64,000 nt of DNA. Source: Chloroflexota bacterium (lineage in GTDB: Bacteria > Chloroflexota > Anaerolineae > UBA4142). Made by a program: the position numbers and the translations under genes. Of the stretch, positions 18,178 to 27,261 are shown one piece after another; within the stretch, counting starts at the first letter, position 1, and each line of letters starts with the position of its first letter. The notes below the pieces were generated by a model. That model was given only the letters and a program-made list of their open reading frames with translations. It was not told where the DNA came from and searched no databases. Where the stretch lies: contig JACQYF010000074.1 in the NCBI GenBank assembly GCA_016208315.1, forward strand, positions 30,549 through 94,548, in the 5' to 3' direction.

Positions 18178-18852
18178 ATGACGCGCGCGACTTGCTTGTT
18201 CGTCGTTAAAGCATTCGTCCTACTGCTATTCAGTGTTGCCTGTTCCCCCCTCGCACCAACACCAACTGCGACGGGAATCCCCACGACGCAAACTACGCCC
18301 AACGTAACGTCGCCTACCTCCTCGCCAACTCTTTCCGCATCGCCCACGCCACAGAGTTCGCCCAGTCCGACCAGTATTTGGTTTGCGATCCAGGAACGGA
18401 CACCGTACGCCTACTTTACTCCACTCCCCCCGCCGACCGCGACAAATCTGGATGGCGCGTATGTGAAAGAGGAACCGATCATTGGCGAACCGATTCACTG
18501 CAAGCGCTGCCCGGATTATGCGAACGATGGTGGGATTTGGAAGATACGATTCGACAAGGGCATTTACCGGGTCTATACGGAAATCAATGGCTGGCGCAGT
18601 CTCGGTTCCTATACGGTTTCAGGCGATAGACTCGAACTCTTCAACGATCCAACCTGCACCGAGGACGTTGGCCGGTATACCTGGAAAGTTGAAGGCAGAA
18701 ATCTCATCCTCACGCTCGTCGAAGATGCCTGCGCCATCCGCTTGAGGGGCAAGAATTTGACGAGCCGTCCGTGGGCAAGTTGTCAACCGCCGAATATAGA
18801 AGCGGCGATCACGACGCATTGGGAGATTCCCCGCGGCTGTGATACGCCGTAG
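18178..18852 (+). CDS. Secreted lipoprotein of unknown function
   Basis: A lipoprotein signal (residues 8-21, VACSP) is followed by a Thr/Pro/Ser-rich spacer to about residue 75 and a C-terminal beta-rich domain. That domain has a lipocalin-like rhythm (GIWKIRFDKGIYRVY, YTVSGDRLELFNDPTC, YTWKVEGRNLILTLVEDAC) and several Cys that may form disulphides. I do not recognise a named family. The stop codon TAG is the second to fourth base of a GTAGG palindrome. Confidence 0.7.
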   Translation: MTRATCLFVVKAFVLLLFSVACSPLAPTPTATGIPTTQTTPNVTSPTSSPTLSASPTPQSSPSPTSIWFAIQERTPYAYFTPLPPPTATNLDGAYVKEEPIIGEPIHCKRCPDYANDGGIWKIRFDKGIYRVYTEINGWRSLGSYTVSGDRLELFNDPTCTEDVGRYTWKVEGRNLILTLVEDACAIRLRGKNLTSRPWASCQPPNIEAAITTHWEIPRGCDTP

Positions 18853-18875
18853 GACAAGTTGCCAACTTGTCCTAC
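18849..18875 (+). repeat. 27-bp GTAGG...CCTAC palindrome
   Basis: Arms GTAGGACAAGTTG and its reverse complement flank one base. It supplies the TAG stop of the preceding lipoprotein gene and has the same plan as the elements at 4615 and 40905. Confidence 0.85.
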
Positions 18876-18905
18876 ACGCGGTAAAATCGCCCGCGGAGGT
18901 AAAGT

Positions 18906-19892
18906 ATGCGTATCCTCTCACGCGCCGACGTTCAGCAGGCCCTCTCGATGCAGCAAGCTATCGCGATCGTTCGCGATGCATTCGCGCAACTCTCGACCGA
19001 CCAGGCCACTGTACCGCTCCGCGTCCCGGTCTCGATTCAAAAGCACGACGCGGTTACGCTCTTTATGCCCGCGCACTTGCACGCCTCAGATGCGCTGGCC
19101 GTCAAGATCGTTTCCATCCACAACCAAAACCCCGCGAAAAATCTCCCGCTCATTCATGCGCTCGTGGTGGTGATTGACGCCGCCACCGGCCAGCCGCTTG
19201 CGGCGATGGAAGGCGGTTATCTCACCGCGCTGCGCACGGGCGCGGCCAGCGGCGTCGCGACCGATTTGCTGGCGCGGCAAGATGCGCGCGTCGCGGCCAT
19301 CTTTGGCGCGGGCGCGCAGGGTCGCACGCAACTGCTCGCGATCTCCGCGGTGCGGAATCTGGAACGCGCTTACATCTTTGATTCGACGGCCGGCAAAGCC
19401 GAAACTTTCATCGCCGACATCAGCGGCCAGCCCGGCGTACCTCCCGAGATGCGCACCGCAAGCTCGCCCGCCGAAGCCGTCCGCGAAGCCGACATCATTT
19501 GCACGGCGACAACGGCGACGCGTCCCGTTTTCAGCGGCGCCGACATCAAGCGCGGGGTCCACATCAACGCGATTGGCGCGTACACGCCTAAGATGCAAGA
19601 GATTGACGAAGAGACGCTCAAGCGCGCTGACAAGATCGTTATTGACTCCGACACGGGGGCGATGGTCGAAGCCGGCGATCTGATCATAGCGTTGGAAAAG
19701 GGCGCGATCAAACCGGAGAACATTTACGCCGAGATCGGCGAGATTGCCGCGGGCAAATTGCGCGGCCGCGAGCGCGCGGACGAGATCACGTTCTTCAAGT
19801 CGGTCGGCAACGCGGTGCAGGATGCCGCCGTGGCGCGCGCGATCTACGACGCCGCGCAGCGCGACAACCTCGGGGTGGAGGTCAGTCTGTGA
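18906..19892 (+). CDS. Ornithine cyclodeaminase/alanine dehydrogenase family protein
   Basis: This NAD(P)-dependent enzyme belongs to the ornithine cyclodeaminase/mu-crystallin family. Members convert ornithine to proline, reduce ketimines or interconvert alanine and pyruvate. The substrate domain shows [19 protein letters not shown] and [20 protein letters not shown]; the Rossmann motif is [13 protein letters not shown]; a later [16 protein letters not shown] segment is characteristic. It has 328 residues, as usual, and a GGAGGT site. With the DAO-type oxidase it fits an amino-acid degradation cluster. The precise substrate is not predictable here. Confidence 0.88.
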   Translation: MRILSRADVQQALSMQQAIAIVRDAFAQLSTDQATVPLRVPVSIQKHDAVTLFMPAHLHASDALAVKIVSIHNQNPAKNLPLIHALVVVIDAATGQPLAAMEGGYLTALRTGAASGVATDLLARQDARVAAIFGAGAQGRTQLLAISAVRNLERAYIFDSTAGKAETFIADISGQPGVPPEMRTASSPAEAVREADIICTATTATRPVFSGADIKRGVHINAIGAYTPKMQEIDEETLKRADKIVIDSDTGAMVEAGDLIIALEKGAIKPENIYAEIGEIAAGKLRGRERADEITFFKSVGNAVQDAAVARAIYDAAQRDNLGVEVSL

Positions 19893-19954
19893 TTGCAGAT
19901 TGCAGATTGCAGATTGCAGAATCCAAAATCCTAAATCTGAAATCTGAAATCTGA
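19891..19954 (+). repeat. Heptad repeats, GATTGCA and AAATCTG families
   Basis: Four GATTGCA units start at the last base but one of the preceding stop codon. They run into AAATCTG units that end directly at the ATG of the next gene. The AAATCTG units carry TGA every 7 bp. Confidence 0.8.
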
Positions 19955-19955
19955 A

Positions 19956-20828
19956 ATGGACCGGCGCGGTTACTTCTTGGTCGCGCTCGCCGCTTGCCTC
20001 TGGGGGACGCTGGGGCTATTCTTCCGTATCCTGCATGACAGTTTTCAGCTTTCCTCGCTGACGATCGCTTTTCTGAGGGCCGGCATCGCGGCGGCCTTGC
20101 TGTGTACCGTCCTGGCGCTGACGCGGCGTGAGATGCTCAGAATCTCCAGGCGCGCGGTCGCGTTCTACCTCGTTTACGGATTCGTGGGCGTCGCCGCGTT
20201 CTATTTTTTGTACGTTCAAGCCGTCGTTCAAACAAGTGTGACGACCGGCGTCGTCCTGCTCTATACCGCGCCGGCGTTCGTCACTTTGATCGCGTGGCGC
20301 GTGTGGCGTGAGTCGCTGACGCCGCGCAAACTTGGCGCGCTCGCGCTGGCGTTTGCGGGCTGCGCGCTCGTCGCGCGAGCGTATGATCCAGCACAACTCC
20401 GCTTGAACTGGCTGGGGCTGGCCTTTGGGCTGGGCGCGGGGTTTACGTATGCGTTGTACACGGTCTTTACCAAGTTCGTCCTAGCGCGGCACTCGCTGTG
20501 GACGGCGTTGGCCTATGCGCTGCTGTTCGGCGCAGTCTTTCTCGCGCCGCTGCAAAACGGGGAGCGTTTGGCTCGGGTCGCCACGCAGCCGCTCGCGTGG
20601 GCTCTGCTCTTGGGCTTGGCCGTGGGTCCGACGCTTGGGTCGCTGACGCTGTACAACGCGGGGCTGCGGCTCGTGCCGGCGAGCAACGCGAGTCTTGTCG
20701 CGACACTCGAACCGGTGGTGGGCAGCGCGCTCGCGTTTTTGGTTCTCGGAGAACGGCTGGAGGGGTTACAGTTAGTGGGGGGGGTGATGGTGATCGGAGG
20801 AGCAATTCTAGTGAACAGTCAACAGTGA
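19956..20828 (+). CDS. EamA/DMT-superfamily transporter
   Basis: This is a ten-helix drug/metabolite transporter with two EamA repeats, probably an exporter of amino acids or metabolites. The first repeat begins at residue 5 (YFLVALAACLWGTLGLFFR), the second near residue 150 (LGLAFGLGAGFTYALYTVF), and the conserved PTLGSLTLYNAGLR and SLVATLEPVVGSALAFLVLGE are present. At 290 residues it is full length. The last residues (VNSQQ) and the TGA come from an AACAGTG heptad repeat. Confidence 0.9.
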   Translation: MDRRGYFLVALAACLWGTLGLFFRILHDSFQLSSLTIAFLRAGIAAALLCTVLALTRREMLRISRRAVAFYLVYGFVGVAAFYFLYVQAVVQTSVTTGVVLLYTAPAFVTLIAWRVWRESLTPRKLGALALAFAGCALVARAYDPAQLRLNWLGLAFGLGAGFTYALYTVFTKFVLARHSLWTALAYALLFGAVFLAPLQNGERLARVATQPLAWALLLGLAVGPTLGSLTLYNAGLRLVPASNASLVATLEPVVGSALAFLVLGERLEGLQLVGGVMVIGGAILVNSQQ

Positions 20829-20882
20829 ACAGTGAACAGTACGGACTGAATACTGTTGACTGTTTACTGTTCACTGCTCACT
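20813..20882 (+). repeat. Heptad repeat, AACAGTG family, inverted pair between convergent genes
   Basis: The left arm (AACAGTC/AACAGTG units) supplies the stop of the plus-strand transporter gene. The right arm (CACTGTT-type units) supplies the TGA of the minus-strand gene that ends at 20878. The arms can pair into a long hairpin and may act as a bidirectional terminator. Confidence 0.85.
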
Positions 20883-21726
20883 GGGGCTTGAGCCAGAACA
20901 ACAGCACGAGCGCGCCGACGAAAATCATCGCAAATTCGACAAAGACGATTTTGTTCAGGCGGCCCCAGAGGTATTGCTGCGTGAGGCCGGTAAAGCCGTA
21001 AAAGAAGGCCAGGAGCAGCGCGCCGCCGGTAAAGCCGGTGAGGTTCCAATAGTTGAGCGCCCAGACGATCTCGCCGACGGACAAGCCAACCGCCATCGCG
21101 TACAACCAAGTGCGCCGGAAATCCGCTTCGCTGCCGCGGAACAACTCCAGCGCGAGCAGACCCGCCGCGAAACCGATGGCGGGCGCGGAATAGAGACTGC
21201 GAATCTTCCAACTGTAGATCGTCGCGAACAGAATCAGCGCGATCAAGTACACGGCCAGGTTGACGCCCAAGCGCGCCGCGCTGTACCAGCGATCGTCCAT
21301 ATCAATGGTAAAGTATTCGCCGATAATCGTCGCGACCAGAAACGCGCCTGCCAACGCCAGACCGATCAGTCCATAGACGCGCGCTTGCGTCAGCGACAAC
21401 AGGACCGTGGTCGTCATGACGATCAGCGCGGGCAGAATCCAGAGGATAAAGATATAGCGGCTCTCGCCGAGATGAACACGCGGGTGGGTGCGCGCAATCG
21501 AGTCTACGCCCGCGGCGGTCAGCGCCGCCAGCAAGACGGCAAGCAGCCAGGTGCCCGACATCGTCACACTTGCTTCCGATCCGAGGAACGAGAATTCGAT
21601 GCGGCGCGAAGGGAGATCGAGAACGAGCGAGAGTGTCAGACCGACGAGCACGAAACTGATCAGCAAGCTCAAGCGATCGAGAGGGGCGAGCACACCTTTC
21701 ACTTGCGGCGGTGATTGGTCCAGCAT
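20878..21726 (-). CDS. Multi-pass membrane protein (DUF5656-like)
   Basis: This 282-residue protein has about nine hydrophobic helices and few charged loops. The pattern resembles DUF5656 proteins found in Chloroflexota (ARTHPRVHLGESRYIFILWILPALIV region and a C-terminal GLTQQYLWGRLNK). Function is unknown. It is divergent from the prepilin peptidase gene, with 38 bp between starts. Its stop codon TGA is part of the AACAGTG repeat. Confidence 0.7.
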   Translation of the reverse strand: MLDQSPPQVKGVLAPLDRLSLLISFVLVGLTLSLVLDLPSRRIEFSFLGSEASVTMSGTWLLAVLLAALTAAGVDSIARTHPRVHLGESRYIFILWILPALIVMTTTVLLSLTQARVYGLIGLALAGAFLVATIIGEYFTIDMDDRWYSAARLGVNLAVYLIALILFATIYSWKIRSLYSAPAIGFAAGLLALELFRGSEADFRRTWLYAMAVGLSVGEIVWALNYWNLTGFTGGALLLAFFYGFTGLTQQYLWGRLNKIVFVEFAMIFVGALVLLFWLKPQ

Positions 21727-21764
21727 GACCGCATCTTAATCTGCGAAACGGATTTTGTCAAAAA

Positions 21765-22409
21765 ATGGAAATTATCCTCATGGTCCTGCTCGGCTGGCTC
21801 GTCGGGATGATCGTCAACCGCGCAGCGGACCGACTACTGACGCCGCGTCCGTTACCGTTCCGCGCGTGGATCGTCCAAACGGCGAGCGCGGCCGCGTTCG
21901 CGGCGCTGTGGCTACGGTACGGCGCGTCGAGCCAATTCCTGCTCACTGCGATTTACACCTTCGTTTTCCTGCTCGTCCTCGTGACCGATCTCGAACACCG
22001 GCTCATCCTGAATGTCGTCATCCTCCCCGCAATCCTCTTTGCCGCGCTCGCCAGCCCGTTTTCCGCGATGGGTTGGGTGCGCGCGCTGCTCGGCGGCGTG
22101 ATTGCGTTGGTTTTCGTCTCGGGCATTTATTTGCTCGGCAAGTTGTTTGAACGCATGCGCGGCTTGAACGTCAAGGGCGGCGCGTTTGGCCAAGGCGATG
22201 TGACGCTCTCCACTTTTATCGGCCTCGTGACCGGTTACCCCGCGGTGACGAATGCGCTCATCCTCGGCATACTCCTCGGCGGGTTGGGCGCGGTCGTCAT
22301 GCTCGCATATCACGCCCTCGTCCACCGCCGCCTCGCGCTCGATGCGGTATTTCCGTATGGCCCTTTTCTCTGCCTCGCCGGATGGTTCGCGATGATGTTT
22401 CAAACTTGA
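21765..22409 (+). CDS. Prepilin peptidase (A24 family), peptidase domain only
   Basis: This membrane aspartic peptidase processes type IV pilin-like precursors. The two catalytic Asp motifs are visible: VTDLEHRLILN near residue 67 and FGQGDVTLSTFIGL (the GxGD motif) near residue 145. At 214 residues it lacks the N-terminal methylase half with its Cys motifs, as in the shorter archaeal and Gram-positive type. No pilin genes are seen next to it; a stand-alone MshEN-domain protein is at 27262. Confidence 0.88.
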   Translation: MEIILMVLLGWLVGMIVNRAADRLLTPRPLPFRAWIVQTASAAAFAALWLRYGASSQFLLTAIYTFVFLLVLVTDLEHRLILNVVILPAILFAALASPFSAMGWVRALLGGVIALVFVSGIYLLGKLFERMRGLNVKGGAFGQGDVTLSTFIGLVTGYPAVTNALILGILLGGLGAVVMLAYHALVHRRLALDAVFPYGPFLCLAGWFAMMFQT

Positions 22410-22415
22410 CTTTTG

Positions 22416-22424
22416 TGGTACAAT
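22416..22424 (+). promoter_or_regulatory. Possible extended -10 promoter
   Basis: TGGTACAAT fits an extended -10 element (TGN-TACAAT) about 33 bp before the ATG at 22457. There is no good -35 at 17 bp, so confidence is limited. Confidence 0.45.
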
Positions 22425-22456
22425 AGAAAAGAGAATTTTTGTTCGTAAGGCAACCT

Positions 22457-22993
22457 ATGGCTTCTACCTCCACGACGACCACCGTCTATTGCACGAACCA
22501 TCCGAACACCGAAACGCTGCTGCGTTGTTATCGCTGCGGCAGACCGATGTGCCTTCGGTGTCTCACCCGCACGCCGGTCGGCATGATCTGCAAAGAATGT
22601 TTGGGCACCCAGCGCGCCGGCTACTACAATGCCACGCCGCTCGACTATGCGCTCGCGGCCATCGTCGGTTTCATCCTTTCGTTTATCGGCGGGTTGATCG
22701 CCGCGCTTTTGGGCGGGCTGTGGTTCTTTGCGATTTTCTACGCGCCCCTCGCGGGCGGCATCATCGCCGAAGGCGTTCGCTTTGTCGTTCGCCGGCATCG
22801 CGGCCGGTATATCGCGCTGATCGCCTGCGCGATGGTCGTTATCGGCGGTTTCATCAATATCGGCGGGCCCACGATTCTGCTCGCGCTGCTGACTGGGCAG
22901 TTCGGGTTTGCGACGCGCGGCTTGCTCAACATCGGCTTTTGGATTTACCTCGTGCTGGCAACCGGCACGGTCTACGCGCGCTTGAGGGCATGA
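22457..22993 (+). CDS. B-box-type zinc finger membrane protein
   Basis: The N-terminus carries a Cys/His cluster of the B-box type (YCTNHPNTETLLRCYRCGRP, then CLRC and CKEC), expected to bind zinc in the cytoplasm. About four hydrophobic helices follow from residue 57. Proteins of this layout are common in Chloroflexota and Actinomycetota and have no established role. The ATG at 22457 is preferred over a TTG at 22439 because it lies directly before the conserved part. recN follows after 1 bp. Confidence 0.8.
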   Translation: MASTSTTTTVYCTNHPNTETLLRCYRCGRPMCLRCLTRTPVGMICKECLGTQRAGYYNATPLDYALAAIVGFILSFIGGLIAALLGGLWFFAIFYAPLAGGIIAEGVRFVVRRHRGRYIALIACAMVVIGGFINIGGPTILLALLTGQFGFATRGLLNIGFWIYLVLATGTVYARLRA

Positions 22994-22994
22994 T

Positions 22995-24758
22995 ATGCTG
23001 GCTGAAATTGACATCGGCAATTTTGCGATCATCGAGCACCTGCACCTGAAATTGCACCGCGGGTTTAACGTGCTGACCGGCGAGACGGGCGCGGGCAAGT
23101 CCATTATCGTGGATGCGGTCGGCACGCTGCTCGGCGGGCGCGCGCAGAGCGAATTCCTGCGCGCGGGCGCGGACCAAACGCGCGTCGAGGGCCTGTTCCT
23201 TCTCGACGGCGCGGGGCGCGAGACCACTTTTCCCATCCTCGACGAAATCGGCATCGAACATCCCGACGATACGCTCATCATCACGCGCGAAATCAATCGC
23301 GAGGGGCGCAACGTGTGCCGCATCAACGGCCGCGCGGTGACGCTCCACATTCTGCAGCGCGTCGGCGAACGCCTGATTGACATCCACGGCCAGAGCGAGC
23401 ACCTCTCTCTGCTCCGCGTCCGCGAGCATGTGGATTTTCTAGACCGCTATGGCAACTTGTGGGAGGCGCGGGCGCGGGTGGCGGAAAAAGTAAAAGAACT
23501 GCGCGCGGTCCGCAGCGAGTTGAAAAAGCTCATGGTGGATGCCCGCGAGATCGCGCGCCGTGTCGACCGCCTCACCTACGTCGTGGACGAAATCGCCGAG
23601 GCGCGTCTCAAGCTCGGCGAAGAGGAGGCGCTCAAGCAGGAACGCGAATTGTTGGGCAACGCGGAACTGCGCGCCAATCTCGCCGACCACGCTTATCGCG
23701 CCCTCTACGGCGCGGGCGAAGACGAAAAAGGCGCGATGGATTTGTTCAACGAAGCGCTGCAAGCCATCACCGGTTTGAACAAGTACGATCCGGCGGTCAA
23801 GGAGTTGTGCGACGAAGCGGAAAGCGCCGCCGCGCAGGCCGACGATTTGGCGCGTTCGCTGCGGAACTATCGCGATTCGGTGGAACACGACCCCAAACGG
23901 CTCGCCCAGATTGACGACCGGCTCGATCTGATTCACGGTTTGAAGCGCAAGTACGGCGATAATATTGCCCAAGTGTTACAGTTCGGCGAAAACGCGGCCG
24001 CGGAACTCGCCGGCATCTCGCACAGCGAGCAGCGCACCGAAGAACTGCGCGCGCAAGAGCAGGAGCTGCTGCAAGTGGTTGCTTCGTTGGCGCTCGACCT
24101 ATCCCGCGCGCGGCGCGAAGCCGGCGAGAGATTGTCGCGCGAGATCGAGGCGCAGTTGCAGGATTTGGGGATGGCCAAGGCCAAATTCGGCGTGGCGCTG
24201 GAACGCGCGGACGATCCCGACGGCGTCGAGGTAGAGGGACACCGTCTCGCGTTCGACGCGACGGGCATTGACCGCGTCGAGTTTCTCGTCTCGCCCAATC
24301 CGGGCGAGCCGCTCAAGCCGCTGGCGAAAATCGCGTCCGGTGGGGAAACGTCGCGCCTAATGCTGGCGATGAAATCGGTCCTCTCGATGGCGGACAATAC
24401 GCCGACGCTGATCTTTGACGAGATTGACCAGGGCATCGGCGGGCGAACGGGCGGCATCGTCGGCAACAAGTTATGGGCGCTCACGCCGACCGCGCAAAGC
24501 CGCGACGGCGCGCCGCAGCATCAGGTGATTTGCGTGACGCACTTACCGCAGATCGCCGCGTTCGGCGACGCGCACTTTCGCATCCACAAGGAAATCGTCG
24601 GCGAGCGGACGCTCACGCAGATTTCGGAATTGCGCGAGCAAGCGCGCGTCGAAGAGATGGCCGTAATGCTCGGCAGCGTCACCGCGACAACGCGCCAAAG
24701 CGCGGAGGAGATGTTGCAGGAGACGGAACGGCAGAAGGCGGTCAGCAGTAAACAGTAA
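22995..24758 (+). CDS. recN: DNA repair ATPase RecN
   Basis: This SMC-like ATPase acts in double-strand break repair. Walker A is GETGAGKS near residue 33, a long coiled coil spans about residues 150-370, and the ABC signature and Walker B are LAKIASGGETSRLMLAMK and LIFDEIDQGIGGRTG. The VTHLPQIAAFGDAHF motif is RecN-specific. The 587-residue length is slightly above average. The final residues (VSSKQ) and the TAA are encoded by an AACAGTA/AACAGTG heptad array. Confidence 0.95.
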   Translation: MLAEIDIGNFAIIEHLHLKLHRGFNVLTGETGAGKSIIVDAVGTLLGGRAQSEFLRAGADQTRVEGLFLLDGAGRETTFPILDEIGIEHPDDTLIITREINREGRNVCRINGRAVTLHILQRVGERLIDIHGQSEHLSLLRVREHVDFLDRYGNLWEARARVAEKVKELRAVRSELKKLMVDAREIARRVDRLTYVVDEIAEARLKLGEEEALKQERELLGNAELRANLADHAYRALYGAGEDEKGAMDLFNEALQAITGLNKYDPAVKELCDEAESAAAQADDLARSLRNYRDSVEHDPKRLAQIDDRLDLIHGLKRKYGDNIAQVLQFGENAAAELAGISHSEQRTEELRAQEQELLQVVASLALDLSRARREAGERLSREIEAQLQDLGMAKAKFGVALERADDPDGVEVEGHRLAFDATGIDRVEFLVSPNPGEPLKPLAKIASGGETSRLMLAMKSVLSMADNTPTLIFDEIDQGIGGRTGGIVGNKLWALTPTAQSRDGAPQHQVICVTHLPQIAAFGDAHFRIHKEIVGERTLTQISELREQARVEEMAVMLGSVTATTRQSAEEMLQETERQKAVSSKQ

Positions 24759-24785
24759 ACAGTGAACAGTGAACAGTGAACAGAA
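24741..24785 (+). repeat. Heptad repeat, AACAGTR family
   Basis: About six AACAGTA/AACAGTG units overlap the 3' end of recN and provide its stop. The next gene's ribosome-binding site follows about 15 bp later. Confidence 0.85.
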
Positions 24786-24810
24786 AACAAATTGCAGTAA
24801 GGAGCGCACA

Positions 24811-25053
24811 ATGGAAACCGTGACCTTGCCCGCTTCACTTGTAGAGAAAATGCTGCAAGCCGGAGAATCATTTGCCGAATTCAGCGATGAGCTAGAGGAT
24901 TTCTTGCTCTCCCAGGACTCCAAGTTTATCGCCAAAATGCGCGCGGCGCGCGCCGATCACTTGGAAGGCAAGACCAAGCCCCTGAGCGCATTAGAACGCG
25001 AGATCAGCCGGCCTTCCAAACCGAGAAAACACTCGACTCGTGGTCGCCGCTAG
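24811..25053 (+). CDS. Probable antitoxin of a RelE/ParE-type pair
   Basis: This 80-residue acidic-to-basic protein starts TVTLPASLVEKMLQAGESF and has a Lys/Arg-rich tail. It sits 21 bp before a RelE-like toxin gene, the usual antitoxin position. The ATG at 24811 has an AAGGAG site; an upstream in-frame ATG at 24769 lies within the heptad repeat and is rejected. The family is not certain. Confidence 0.65.
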   Translation: METVTLPASLVEKMLQAGESFAEFSDELEDFLLSQDSKFIAKMRAARADHLEGKTKPLSALEREISRPSKPRKHSTRGRR

Positions 25054-25074
25054 CACCCCCCCCGGAGCATCGCG

Positions 25075-25347
25075 ATGTACACATTGGAGACCACGCCGCA
25101 GTTCGATGCCGATATTCGCGCGTTGGATTCATCGGTTGCTCGTCGCATTCTGAAAAAGTTGAAATGGCTCGCCGAAAACCCGCAATCTCTTCGCTTTGGC
25201 CTGAAGCACATGCCCGGCGACTTGCGCGGCTTGCAGAAATATCGCGTGGGTGACTATCGTATTTTCTTCTGGGTACGGCACGACGCGCAGAAGATAATCC
25301 TGTATGGCATCGAACATCGCCGGCGCGCATACAAGCGCCTAAAGTAA
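25075..25347 (+). CDS. RelE/ParE family toxin
   Basis: This small RNase- or gyrase-targeting toxin fold is recognised by TPQFDADIRALDSSVARRI, the LRFGLKHMPGDLRGLQKYRVGDYRIFF-type core and the ending YGIEHRRRAYKRLK. Its 90 residues are typical for RelE. The VGDYRIFFWV strand and the C-terminal HRRRAY resemble ribosome-dependent RelE. It forms a pair with the gene before it. Confidence 0.85.
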   Translation: MYTLETTPQFDADIRALDSSVARRILKKLKWLAENPQSLRFGLKHMPGDLRGLQKYRVGDYRIFFWVRHDAQKIILYGIEHRRRAYKRLK

Positions 25348-25387
25348 AACGAAACCAAAAATCCATACTGGCACGCGGGAGACAACG

Positions 25388-26311
25388 ATGAACGACTTGA
25401 TTCAATGGGGACTCGCCGTCGTATTGTGGGTTCAGACCTTCCGCAATCCGCTGTTCGACCAGTTCTTCCTGACGATCAATTTTCTGGGCGACGAAGAGTT
25501 CTACTTGATGTTCCTGCCCGTCGTTTTCTGGTGTCTCCACAAGACACTCGGAATGCGCATGGGCGTCCTGTTCCTCTTGTCGTTTTACGCGAACCAATGG
25601 CTCAAGGATTTGTTCACCGCGCCCCGTCCTCACCAGGTGAGCGACAAGCTGTACGCGCCGGTCAAGTACAGCGGTTATGGCATTCCGAGCGGCCACGCGC
25701 AGGGCACAGCGACCGTTTGGGGCTATCTCGCCACGCAGCTCCGCAAACCACTTTGGTGGATACTTGCGCTGGGGATCCCGCTCCTCATTTCCGTCGGGCG
25801 GATGTATATGGGCGACCACTTTCCGCAAGATGTGATCGCCGGTCTAGTCATCGGCGTTGCCTTGGTCACCGCGTACGCGGTGCTAGAACCGCGCGTCGCG
25901 CCGTGGGTCGTCGCTCAATCTCTGGCGATCAAGATCGCGCTGGTCGTCATCGTCTCGCTCGCGCTCGCGTTCCTGCATCTGACGGTGGATACCGCCGTCC
26001 TCATCGGCACATTTCTGGGATTCTATGGCAGCGTGGCGTTGGAAGAGGACCGGCTGCGCTTTGATGCCCACGCCATTTGGTGGAAACAGCTTGTCAAACT
26101 GGCGATCGGCCTCGCCGTTGTCTTTGGGCTGCGGCTCGGACTCAAAGCGATTTTCCCCGTGAACGAATGGTTCAACCTGCTGCGCTATGCCATCATCGGG
26201 GTGTGGATCGGCCTCGGCGCGCCGTGGGTGTTTGTAATGGCGCGGCTAGCGGGACACGGCAAGCGAGAGCCGACAGCGCCGGCGCAGATCGAATTGACGC
26301 CCGCGGGGTGA
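25388..26311 (+). CDS. PAP2-family phosphatase, membrane-bound
   Basis: This integral membrane phosphatase may act on lipid phosphates such as undecaprenyl pyrophosphate or phosphatidic acid. The three catalytic motifs are KDLFTAPRP, PSGHAQ and GRMYMGDHFPQD. About eight hydrophobic helices are present; the C-terminal third (from residue 180) is an extra membrane region beyond the PAP2 core, giving 307 residues. A GGGAGA site precedes the ATG. Confidence 0.88.
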   Translation: MNDLIQWGLAVVLWVQTFRNPLFDQFFLTINFLGDEEFYLMFLPVVFWCLHKTLGMRMGVLFLLSFYANQWLKDLFTAPRPHQVSDKLYAPVKYSGYGIPSGHAQGTATVWGYLATQLRKPLWWILALGIPLLISVGRMYMGDHFPQDVIAGLVIGVALVTAYAVLEPRVAPWVVAQSLAIKIALVVIVSLALAFLHLTVDTAVLIGTFLGFYGSVALEEDRLRFDAHAIWWKQLVKLAIGLAVVFGLRLGLKAIFPVNEWFNLLRYAIIGVWIGLGAPWVFVMARLAGHGKREPTAPAQIELTPAG

Positions 26312-26340
26312 TGGGATAGAATGAAAGCGTGAGGTGAACG

Positions 26341-26682
26341 ATGGCAACGACTCGTGAGCAATTGGCGAAACTCGAAAAAGAAGTTCGGCAACTCAAGAAG
26401 CAGGTTGCCGAGCTTCGCCGCGAGCGGCGCGGGCAAGTCGCGCCCCCAAAGGACGGCAAGCGCACCGCGCCCAAAGACCTGAGCGGACTGTCGGAGCGCG
26501 AGCGCGGACTGGACATCTTGCGCCGCGCCGGCGCAATCCGCGCGATGACGCCAGAGGAAGAGAAACTCGCGGCTGAATGGGATGCACTACCCGAAGAGCG
26601 AAAACGTGAAGTAGAGGCAGCATTGTGGAATGCCCACATTGATCCTCCATTATCGCAACTCATTCATGAGATGCGTCGCTGA
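26341..26682 (+). CDS. Coiled-coil protein, probable partner of the PIN toxin
   Basis: Residues 5-38 form a strongly charged coiled coil (EQLAKLEKEVRQLKKQVAEL), followed by an acidic helical C-terminus (MTPEEEKLAAEWDALPEERK). It ends 5 bp before a PIN-domain gene, so an antitoxin role is likely by position. I do not recognise a VapB DNA-binding motif. Length is 113 residues with a GAGGTGA site. Confidence 0.6.
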   Translation: MATTREQLAKLEKEVRQLKKQVAELRRERRGQVAPPKDGKRTAPKDLSGLSERERGLDILRRAGAIRAMTPEEEKLAAEWDALPEERKREVEAALWNAHIDPPLSQLIHEMRR

Positions 26683-26687
26683 AGCCT

Positions 26688-27170
26688 ATGCCTTTCTACT
26701 ACTTGGATTCAAGCGCAGTAGTCAAACGATACGTCAACGAATCGGGTAGCGCTTGGGTTCGTGACATCTGTGTGGCACACGAAGGCGAGACAAAGGCGAA
26801 ATTGAACTCGATCACGATTGCCGAAATCGCCGTGGCCGAAGTGGCTTCTGCTTTCGCAATTCTTGTGCGCCGACGGGTCGTTTCCAAGGCAGATGGCGAC
26901 GATGCCTATCGAAGATTCATCGGTGAGTTTCGGAGCGAGTACACTCTAGCTTATCTCACGTCTGCTTTGATTCTTGCTGCGGCAGAATTGACCCAGCGTC
27001 ACCCCCTCAAGGCATATGATGCCGTCCAGCTAGCCCTCGCACTCAATGCGAACAAGGCACTGCAAGAAGAAAAACTCTCCCTCACCTTCGTGACCAGCGA
27101 CAAGACGCTGCTCCAAGCCGCGCAAGCAGAAGGGCTTGCCGCGGAAAACCCGCAAGACCACGCCGACTAG
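26688..27170 (+). CDS. PIN-domain ribonuclease (VapC-like toxin)
   Basis: The PIN fold is clear: FYYLDSSAVVKRYVNE holds the first Asp, ITIAEIAVAEVASAF the conserved Glu, and HPLKAYDAVQLALAL plus TFVTSDKTLLQAA the later acidic residues. These chelate Mg for RNA cleavage in VapC proteins. The length of 160 residues is somewhat longer than minimal VapC. It is paired with the coiled-coil protein upstream. Confidence 0.85.
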   Translation: MPFYYLDSSAVVKRYVNESGSAWVRDICVAHEGETKAKLNSITIAEIAVAEVASAFAILVRRRVVSKADGDDAYRRFIGEFRSEYTLAYLTSALILAAAELTQRHPLKAYDAVQLALALNANKALQEEKLSLTFVTSDKTLLQAAQAEGLAAENPQDHAD

Positions 27171-27261
27171 ACCCTTCGGGTTGTGCGGCTCTGCAACGAA
27201 TTCACCCCTCACTCGTTAATACAGCTACAGGGAATTCGCGCCCGTTTGACGGGAGGCCAGT